From contig JAEVLN010000007.1 in the NCBI GenBank assembly GCA_018350325.1, positions 525,109 to 589,108 on the forward strand: DNA of 64,000 bases. Reading direction: 5' to 3'. The DNA comes from Globodera rostochiensis (Eukaryota > Nematoda > Chromadorea > Rhabditida > Heteroderidae). Positions 56,601-64,000 of this stretch are shown one piece after another. The notes under the pieces are model-generated. The model had not been told where the DNA came from. It did not search any database and saw only the letters and a list, made by a program, of their open reading frames with translations. Numbering within the stretch: position 1 is the first letter of the stretch; each line of letters begins with the position of its first letter. A program made the translations under genes and the position numbers.

Positions 56601-59600
56601 AAAATTTAAGCAACAACAAAAAAAACTAACTGTCCCAGCTGATGCCAAACTGGTCCATGTTCAGCTTCATTTCCTCCATGAATGTCGCCAACAGTTCGCT
56701 TCCGTCCCTCTCATAACTGTAGCCCAAATGTCCCAACTCGAAGCCGAGCCCGATAACTTTGTCTGCCAATATTTGCTGTTCATTAAGTACAAAATGGCCA
56801 ACTTCAATTGGCCGAATGAGCTTAATGCTTTTGTCAACTTCATTATACCGTTTGTCCATTGTTTCTTCACGATTGGCCAACTTTTTGTTCATAAATTTTA
56901 TTGGCAAACGATTTGTTTTTGTCAATTTTTTACCCATTCGTTTTCCAATTTGATCAAAAATTTGGAGATTTTTGAACTTTTTTATTTTTTCTACATTTAA
57001 TCGGTCTTTCATCGACACTGCGGGGGCCGGCGCCGTCTCGTCAATGTGCCCAAAAATATAAGGCAAATTGATCAATCCACCATTTTCCAATCGATCAAAT
57101 AGTTCCAAAGCCAAGGCAATATTGAAGGCTTTGTAAAAATTTGCATAAACTTCAATGCGCTTGCCAACCGGATGTTGCGCAATTTTGTACGCGATTTTTA
57201 TAATGTTTGGATCAATTTGACGATTATTTTTAAATTCCATAATATCATTGGCTGAAAAATTGTAAAACCATTATTTTTTAATAAAAATTAAATTATAAAA
57301 ATTGTTTTTAAATAAACCAAAAAGAATTTGAGATCGGATTTTAACAATAGGCATTTTGGTCAGGATTCCGTATTGGTATTAGCGATACCGAATGCATAAA
57401 AATTTTGTTAGAACATCCGATACCGTCCTATGTTTAATAAAAATAACTTTTTTAATTTTGGTTTAAAATAAACATTACCATTTTCATAATCCGAAAATGG
57501 TTCATCTTCATCTGTTGTTGCACCTGCTGCTGCAGAAGTTTCACCAATTTCATATGCTCGCTTCTTTCTTCCACCATTTGTTGAAGAAAACGTTTTGTCA
57601 ACTTTGGCATCCCCTTTCGTCGTTTTTCTGATCCGTTCCCTCAATTTTTGGTATTGATCTCTGATCGGATGTTTTTTGATCGAGTTAGCGTTGCGCAGAA
57701 TTTCGTCATTTTTGTTCAAATTTTTTTGGAAGCTTTCTGTCCACCTTTGGTCCTGTTGCTTGAGCAGCAAGTCTTCAAGTTTCTCATGCAATTTTACCCA
57801 ATCGTCCTTCTCACTGCGCTTTGTAATTTTCTCAAAATTCAGGCGATTTGTGATACTTTTGTTCAACGAATTCAACACTTCACTGTTTGTAAAAAACATT
57901 TTTACAGCAATAAATACAATTCAAATTTTATTTGAAAAATGCGCAAAATTACGACGAAAAAAGTGCAATATGACAAAAACTTTTAATAATGAGTAGGGCG
58001 GCGATTTATATGGATAAAAAATCTCGAAATATGGCCATAAAATATGGATGAAAAATTGCAAAATATGGACGAAATATGGATAAAAAATTTTCAAATATAG
58101 CAAGGAAGGGGCAGGATTTTCCTAATTGAAGTAAAAATAAAAATAAAAATTTTTATATGTAAATTAAAGGCATTTCAGAATATGGATAAAAATCGCGAAA
58201 TATTGAAAATATGGATTATAAATGGTCTCTAGAAGCTCCAACCAAAGCTAAAAATACTATTTATGGCATTTAGAAGCCGTTTCAAGTGCGCAAAAAAATA
58301 TGGATTTCCATATAAATCGCCGCCCTAATAATGAACAAAACCACCAAAAAAAAGTGCCAAAATATGGACAAATGAATCCCAAAAAAATCTAAAATACGAA
58401 TATATATTATTCTCATTAAAATATTTTTAAAACTTTGGTTTTCAAATAAACGGACATAAAAATGAGTCTTTAAATTTTAGTTAAAATTACCGCATAAAAT
58501 AACAGTTGTCTTTTGCATTGGGTGCATCTTTTTTCGCCAATTGATCGGGAAATTCAATTTTTGAGTCCAATTGTTTTGAATAAAAATTAACAAAAAGATA
58601 ATATTTGAATTGATCGGAGGCAACTGCTTCAAGAAATTGGCTAACACACATCATCAAATGGTCATCAAAGCTCTTTGTGAAAACATCTAAAAATTAAAAT
58701 TAATTTTTTAATTTCGAACGCGCCGATTCAGTACCGCCAATTCAGGGTCTTGCCATACAGTGCAGGCGTTGGTCGAAACCTTTCAATTTCGATAATTTTT
58801 GATTTAGAAAACGAAAAAGAAATATTCGAAATTTTTTCTAAAGGGTTATAGATAAAGGGGCAGATTTTGAACTTAAATGTTGCTTTTTATTCATCAAAGT
58901 GACTGTTCAAGAAGAGAGTTATGGCACTTTTGCTGAACGCCCAATCGAAAAAGGGTTCATTTCAAACCCGCCATGATGATTTTTTGATTCGGAGTCCGAT
59001 TATTTAAATTTTTGGCGCTTAATCACTATAACCAGTAGGGTGCTCAAGACCTAAAATTACACCAAGACTCGAGACCGATACGCAACCCCAAAATACCAGA
59101 CTTATCGCGAATTCAAACTGAAAGCAGAATAACATTTTATTTCTACGTGACGCATTTGATCAGCAGTACTGAATCGGCGGCACTAAACCTTCTCAAATTA
59201 TATATTTATAATGATTTTTGTATTTTTGAATGCCCTAAATCAGCATATTTATATATCATTTTACACTAATACCATCGGCAGTGGATTTTAATGAAGACTT
59301 ATTGTTTGGAATAACATTTGCACAATTTTTAAAGGGATCATCATTTGCTAAAGCATTTTCAAGCCAATCATTCATTTGATCCAAACCATCCAAATACACA
59401 TAGACAGTCTTCATTGTTTTCCACATTTTTTTGCGCAAATTTTTGTAAATTTTACGAAATATTTTCATTTGTTTTTGATCACTTTTATTGCTATGGCATT
59501 GATGGCATGGTTCATAATTGATTGCCTCAACATTTTCAATCAAATTCAGTGAAAACGCGTACAAATAGTGGTAAATGCACGTGACAAAATTTGAGTCCAT

Positions 59601-62043
59601 TTCATTTTCATCGTCATTCAATTGCTTGAAAACTTTCAATATTTGCGCACTTTTTTTAAACGTTTCGCCAATTTTGGCGCCCATTCTTTTCAAAAAATTG
59701 ATTGGATTTTTGCGCAATTTTTGGCACTTTTCTTCAGCAATATTCACCAAAATTTGAATCCGGACTTTTATTGCCGGTTCGACTTGTCGCCACCTTCTCA
59801 ATTCATCAACTTTTTTATTTAAATAATTGGCATTTTCTTCTTCCAACTCGTCCATGCATTTTCTGTGTTCTAATTTCAGCGAATTCAATATATTGGTGGC
59901 CATAAATGCAGTCTTTTGGCCTTTATTCTGTTCAAAATTCAGTGCGGAAATTGGAATTTTGTAAAAATATTCGACGAAAAACAGGGCATCTTCACTGTTA
60001 ATAGGCTCACACCTCAGACCTAAATAAAATAAAATGCGTATATAAAAAATTCAATTTGCAATGCTACCAAGCGATGGAAAAATGATAGATGATGAGGGAA
60101 ATGATATAGCCCCCGGGGGCAGAAACTAATTAGATCCCCTAAAGTGCATAAAAACCCCGTCACTTATGGGCCATGATTAAATCTGGCATGATCCGCAGGT
60201 ATGAGTCAGTTAATGGAAGGGGGAAGTCCAGATTTCAATATTTTGGCATTGCATTTTTTTATTTTAATTTTTTGGCCTTTTGTGCATCGTTTTTCAAAGG
60301 TGTGAGTCAGGGGGATTGACACCGATGACCTCCAAAAATTTTGGAAAATAGAAAATTAAAATATCGGAATTCCGCCCATCCCTATAGGGTTAAGCTTAAA
60401 CCCATAGCAACACTGTTACCATCACACAAAAGCCCCTTATTTATACATAAGTTTTGAATTATGCTTTTTGCACATTTTTTAAAATTAGTTTACGTGTTTC
60501 GTCCTCAATCACAAGGCAATATTCAAATTTTTGACGAATTTTTTCACTTTGACCCTCCAAAAATTTGTCAAATTCATTTCGGTAAATAATTGTCATTTTC
60601 TGCAAAGCATTTGCCTTTTTCTCAGTGTAAATGTTCAAAAGTGAATTGTTTATGCCCAAATTTGATTGGTCAAGCGGCACATTTTGCCAATTTATTCCCC
60701 ATTTGTGCATCAAACGCCAGACAAGCCGTTGCATATGTTGGTAAAACAAAAATTCAACACATTTAACAAAGTCTGATGACATTGACAAGCTAAATTGAAA
60801 GTTTTAATATTAATTAGAGCATAGGGGTATTTGTTCAAGAAATTTCTATTAAAAGTCAAAATATGCATTTATTACAGGGCTCCGATGTCTGCGGATTTTT
60901 CCTCATTCTCTGTGGTTTTTAGAAAGGCCAATAAGGATATTTTTTGAAATGCGAATTTGCGGATTTTTGTGGTCTTTTTGAGTTCCTTGTGGACTTTTTG
61001 TGGTTTTTTTTTGGAAAAATGACCAATAAAAAGCATTTTTCTTAACAAATATCGTTAAAAAATCTTTTTAAAAAAAATCCCGGGACCTCTTACATTCATT
61101 CTTAAGAACTTCAAAAAATTACAGTATTTTTAAAATGTTGGTTAGAAATCTCTTAACAAATTGAGTCGAAAATTCAAAAAATTTTGAGATCGGAGCCCTG
61201 ATTTATTATGAATAATGTCGAAATATTGATTTATTCTCAAAAACCCGAAATATTGATTTATATTGAATAAAAATTTGTTCAATTCTAAAATTTTTCGAAA
61301 TGAATGGCTTTTGCAAAAAAAAAAGAGGTTAAAACTTGAAATCTGGTCTCAATATGTTAGGGTTTTGTCATCCAAATCCCGCAAGTTTATGGCATTTTCG
61401 TGGTTCCCCTACCCCGACACTTCTAACCCCCGACCTCGAAGCCCATCCCCGACGTCGGGATGACAACCCTAATAAAAATAATATTTCAAAAAACGGGAAT
61501 ATTTAATCTGAAAATATTCTCTCCGGGCCTTTCTGAACAATTCAAAGATAGGCAAAAAAACAATTATGTATATTTTAGAGCCAAAATGCACGCGTACTAA
61601 ATGCTTTTCAAATTTATAAAATGGCAAACCCGTTGTATTCCTTTTGTGGCATTTTGTTGCACAAATCTGTTGCTATAGTCACAATATTTCTGGCATTTTG
61701 CTGTATCGTTTCTTTTTCAATTTCTTTGTTTTCGGCTTTCAATAAATTGTTTTTCAAATTTTTAATAAAATTTTCAACAATATTTGCAGACGGAATTATT
61801 TTGTTCACATTTTTATTAATTATTCCGGCAATATCTTCAGAAAGAGGGATTTTATAAAAAGTTTCGGCCGCAAATTTTGCTTCTTCTGATGAAAATGATT
61901 TGCAATTTATTGCTTAAAAAAGTATTTAAAATTAATGATTAAATCATTTTCAATTTTTATAAACCTTCGTTAATTTTTCCAGCAGAAAATTGTAAAAAAA
62001 ATAATCCTGGATAGGATAAAGTTAAAATTAACGTTGAGAACAT
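53642..62043 (-). CDS. Large secreted or membrane-tethered mosaic protein X2 (about 1573 aa)
   Basis: Twelve exons (minus): 61965-62043, 61630-61912, 60494-60789, 59273-60019, 58491-58686, 57479-57882, 56631-57251, 55747-56045, 55601-55694, 54235-55526, 54046-54142, 53642-53955; 4722 nt with every phase joining. Signal peptide: MFSTLILTLSYPGLFFLQFS. Two copies of a module start in exon 2 (SSEEAKFAAETFYKIPLS) and exon 4 (NSEDALFFVEYFYKIPIS). Exons 3-8 are helical and basic. Exon 10 encodes ten roughly 32-residue repeats (KITGKFSSNFKRNQQNPSEA, then QGTNSVPNIQP). Exons 11-12 have a basic KRKKREII and two hydrophobic helices (ALLFTFNLIIVDGLVY; GWAILFIAAAFYILTCIMMI), suggesting a C-terminal membrane anchor. 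No family is recognised. The exon 10-12 joins are the least certain; exons 11-12 could be a separate gene. Introns hold several MITEs. Confidence 0.6.
54370..55430 (-). repeat. 96-105-bp coding repeat array in X2 exon 10
   Basis: Ten units of about 32-34 codons. Two units contain an extra partial RNQQNP block. Differences between units are conservative (IS/IT, FSSNF/FTSNF, SVSN/SVPN/SGSN), implying expansion under coding constraint. Confidence 0.88.
56165..56345. repeat. GGATAT-palindrome MITE in X2 intron 7
   Basis: CCGTATATATCCGCGGATAT plus several CGGATACG-like words, the same family as at 11155 and 24441. A likely end is CATGGACATCCCTG near 56343. Confidence 0.6.
57994..58327. mobile_element. 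334-bp hAT-type MITE in X2 intron 5
   Basis: Perfect 21-bp terminal inverted repeats beginning TAGGGCGGCGATTTATATGG. Flanks ATAATGAG and ATAATGAA form an 8-bp duplication with one mismatch. The inside repeats AAATATGGATAAAAAAT. Confidence 0.85.
58722..59178. mobile_element. 457-bp inverted-repeat element in X2 intron 4
   Basis: The ends GCCGATTCAGTACCGC and GCAGTACTGAATCGGC are inverted with one mismatch. No ORF, and no clear target duplication was found. Confidence 0.6.
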
Positions 62044-62492
62044 CTGTTATTAAATGAAATATAAATAAGCATTTAAAATACAACATAAATATAAAAATAT
62101 TTTTTCTGGATTTTCTAAATTTTTAAGGATGAAAATGTAATTTAAAAATTTAAATTAACATCCTGATATATTTTATAGATAAGCTCATAAGTATTGATTT
62201 TTATATTTATGTGATGTTTTCAAGGAAGAAAATATAATTTGGAGAATTTTAATATCACGTTCATATAATAAAGTGATTTTAAATATTATTAAATATAATT
62301 CATTTAACAAATAAATGATGATAATGTAATTATTTTATATTCAACTTAAATTGTATAACATAATTAATTATTAATTATCTTTTATCAATTTAATTTCCAA
62401 AAAATAATAAAAATGCTAACGTCAATTCGCCGAATTATGTAAAAAATTTTTCACAATTCAAGATCTTGACATGAAAAAGCTATTAGCGCGCA
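62044..62492. other. Divergent intergenic region, X2 and the 83-aa gene
   Basis: About 450 bp of AT-rich DNA between two start codons that face away from each other. No clear motif beyond AT runs. A shared promoter region is possible. Confidence 0.5.
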
Positions 62493-62822
62493 ATGACTGA
62501 ACAAACCATTAGTGCTTTATCAGTTAATGGTAAGTAGCGGTAGGGTGGGCCGTTAGGAATTGAGAAACTTAAATAGTAAAAAACTAACTCAAAAAGCAAA
62601 AATTCAGCAAAAGTAAATGAAGGACCCGCTGAAGATGTCTTGCAGGCGTGCGTGCCAATTCGTTCACGCTGCGAGCGGATTCCAAAGCAGGTTAGCTGCA
62701 CGATGGTCAAGGGTTTAAGCACTGCACCTGCAAAACCGGATGCGACGGCAAGCAATGCAAGTGCAGGCGAGCAAGTGTCGCGGACGCTTATCGTGCACAA
62801 ACAAATGATTTTTCAATTGTGA
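62493..62822 (+). CDS. Small two-exon gene (83 aa), unrecognised
   Basis: Exon 1 62493-62529 (MTEQTISALSVN plus one base), strong donor G|GTAAGTAG, a 78-nt intron, acceptor AATTCAG, exon 2 62608-62822 to TGA. The product continues KVNEGPAEDVLQACVPIRSR, CERIPKQVSCTMVKGLSTAP and AKPDATASNASAGEQVSRTL, ending HKQMIFQL. AATAAA lies about 125 bp downstream. Exon 2 is far GC-richer than its surroundings, which supports coding. It has no signal peptide, three cysteines and an alanine/serine-rich middle. I recognise no family. A second frame of exon 2 is cysteine-rich (CTCKTGCDGKQCKC) and recalls metallothionein, but it has no matching splice phase here, so I prefer the first frame. Confidence 0.6.
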
Positions 62823-63335
62823 TGACATTTTCTTAGATTTTTATTATATTGTTGTTGAAATTTTGTTAAATATTAATCTCATTTACTTGTTTTATTACCA
62901 ATGGCCATTGATTTGTTGTGAAAAAAATCATTTACCCTTAAAAAAAGAAACAATAAAGAAAAACGCAATTTCAAATACATAATAATAGGATTATTCGAAT
63001 TTTCCCGAGTTTAAAAATAATTTTTTAAAATTCAAATAATACTAACTCGCCGCCGTATTATTTGAATGTTTTCAAATAATGCTAGTATTATTCGGATAAT
63101 CTCAAATAATACGCCGACATATATTCAAACAAACCGTTTTCCTGTTTTTCTTTCGATTGGCTCAAACTCACAATCAAAATGATCAAAATGAAGTAAGTAA
63201 TAAGACGGAAATAAAGGATCAATGTTTCTTTAAATATAAAATAGATGATTAAATTTAAATCGAAATTGAGGTTTTTGATTGCAATTATTATTTTTCAATA
63301 TTAATACAAAGAAATGCTTGAATAGAGCTATGATA
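62823..63335. other. 3' region of the 83-aa gene and unassigned DNA
   Basis: AATAAA near 62949. Repeated TTCAAATAATAC words at about 63030-63125. A possible tiny plus-strand first exon, ATGATCAAAATGAA followed by a consensus donor GTAAGTAATAAG (about 63177), has no identifiable second exon inside the window. Confidence 0.5.
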
Positions 63336-63419
63336 TTAGATGTTGCCCAATGGCACATGTTCACATTGCACTCCAATAAATATTAAAGCTAAAATAAAAG
63401 CCACAAATAGAAAGTGCAT
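63336..63419 (-). CDS. Tiny secreted peptide or lone signal exon (27 aa)
   Basis: ATG opens MHFLFVAFILALIFIGVQC, a strong signal peptide, then EHVPLGNI and TAA. As read, the mature peptide is eight residues. It may instead be a first exon spliced at the internal GTGCCATTGG. No downstream partner exon was recognised. Function is unknown. Confidence 0.4.
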   Translation of the reverse strand: MHFLFVAFILALIFIGVQCEHVPLGNI

Positions 63420-64000
63420 CTTCACCTTTGGAAAAATAACGAAGTGGGGGGAACTGAAAGATCCGGTCCACCCACGTCTCCAAGCTTATTAATCAAGCAA
63501 TTTTCGATATTTCTTCGAAAGCATAGGAGGAGGAGAAGCTATTAGCAAGCAAAAGCTAAGCGATTGGCCAAACATTAAAGGCCAATTGAACTAAAAAAGA
63601 ACCGCAAAAAAAGACCTTTTCTTGGGCTAAAATGCACATCAAAAGACGAGAGCCCGACGGTGCCACCGACAAGCGCTGTCTGGGAAAAGTTTTGGATTTT
63701 TGGAAATAAATTTCACCACAATTTTCAAAAAAAATAATAAGCATTTTTGCTTTAAAATTTCTTAAAAATTAAAAAAAAAAATTGTTTTATATTAGAGTGG
63801 AAGATGTCCGGCGGTGCAGACAGGCGTCGCCGGAGAAAAAAATTTGAATTTTTGACTCAATTTGTTAAGAGATAGAGATCGAAATCGGAATTTTCCTAAA
63901 TATTTTATTTTTGATGACATTTATACATTCTTTAATTATTCTTTTTCTGACTGCACATTATAATGCAAAAACGCAAACGTATAATAATATTTACAGCCGG
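63420..64000. other. Repeat-bearing end of window
   Basis: A segment at about 63527-63570 (AGGAGGAGAAGCTATTAGCA) matches 39840. A dispersed GC-rich repeat lies at about 63800-63870. The last 80 bp resemble MQFF upstream flank (GACTGCACATTATAATGCA). No gene. Confidence 0.55.
63800..63870 (+). repeat. Dispersed GC-rich repeat, diverged
   Basis: GTCCGGCGGTGCAGACAGGC then GTCGCCGGAGAAAAAAATTT and GACTCAATTTGTTAAG. It matches the repeat at 398 over head and tail. Confidence 0.7.

Noticed and set aside
62483..62800. 105-codon minus ORF
   Set aside because: It is the antisense of the GC-rich exon of the 83-residue gene. Its start is GTG, and it lacks splice or poly(A) support.

Overview
The window looks like a gene-poor, AT-rich piece of a nematode nuclear genome. 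The evidence is eukaryotic gene structure (introns of tens to hundreds of bases with GT/AG ends and some GC donors), a divergent transthyretin-like gene (a largely nematode-specific family), a full SLC36/AVT-type amino-acid transporter, a serpin, TTAGGC-type motifs, and many genes starting with a signal peptide. A parasitic species is possible but unproven. All exon models were built by hand from splice sites and reading-frame continuity; no transcript or database data were used.

Layout. 0-12 kb: three paralogues of an unrecognised secreted helical protein family (C and B on minus, A on plus). A 1.07-kb hAT-like element with an 8-bp target duplication sits in an intron of C, and B keeps the empty site. 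Relics of further copies lie beside C, and a decayed SF1-helicase sequence lies at 5.3-6.1 kb. 13.4-18.7 kb: a 12-exon amino-acid transporter on minus. One intron holds a GC-rich tRNA-like element inside a perfect 59-bp inverted repeat; another holds an antisense 21-bp-repeat gene with a signal peptide.

20-41 kb and 51-53 kb: a dispersed family of minute secreted-peptide genes on minus, here called MQFF after the signal-peptide start. There are eight copies: five intact two- or three-exon copies, two broken, and one (51.0-52.8 kb) expanded into an eight-exon micro-exon gene whose introns are all phase 1 and whose internal exons are all symmetric and no longer than 57 nt. A second recurrent module encodes a 31-residue secreted peptide in two nearly identical copies. 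A TTL-like gene lies at 30.9-32.5 kb and BTB-like fragments at 24 and 30 kb.

42.8-62 kb: two multi-exon secreted proteins on minus (586 and about 1573 residues) appear to share a module. Between them lie an 82-bp minisatellite and an eight-exon serpin on plus. An 83-residue two-exon gene on plus (62.5 kb) is divergent from the large minus gene. Introns are loaded with MITEs and with a dispersed GC-rich repeat joined to G/C homopolymers.

The most notable candidate system is the MQFF family: a constant secretion exon joined to very different short downstream exons, with one copy that grew by tandem duplication of a roughly 18-codon exon.
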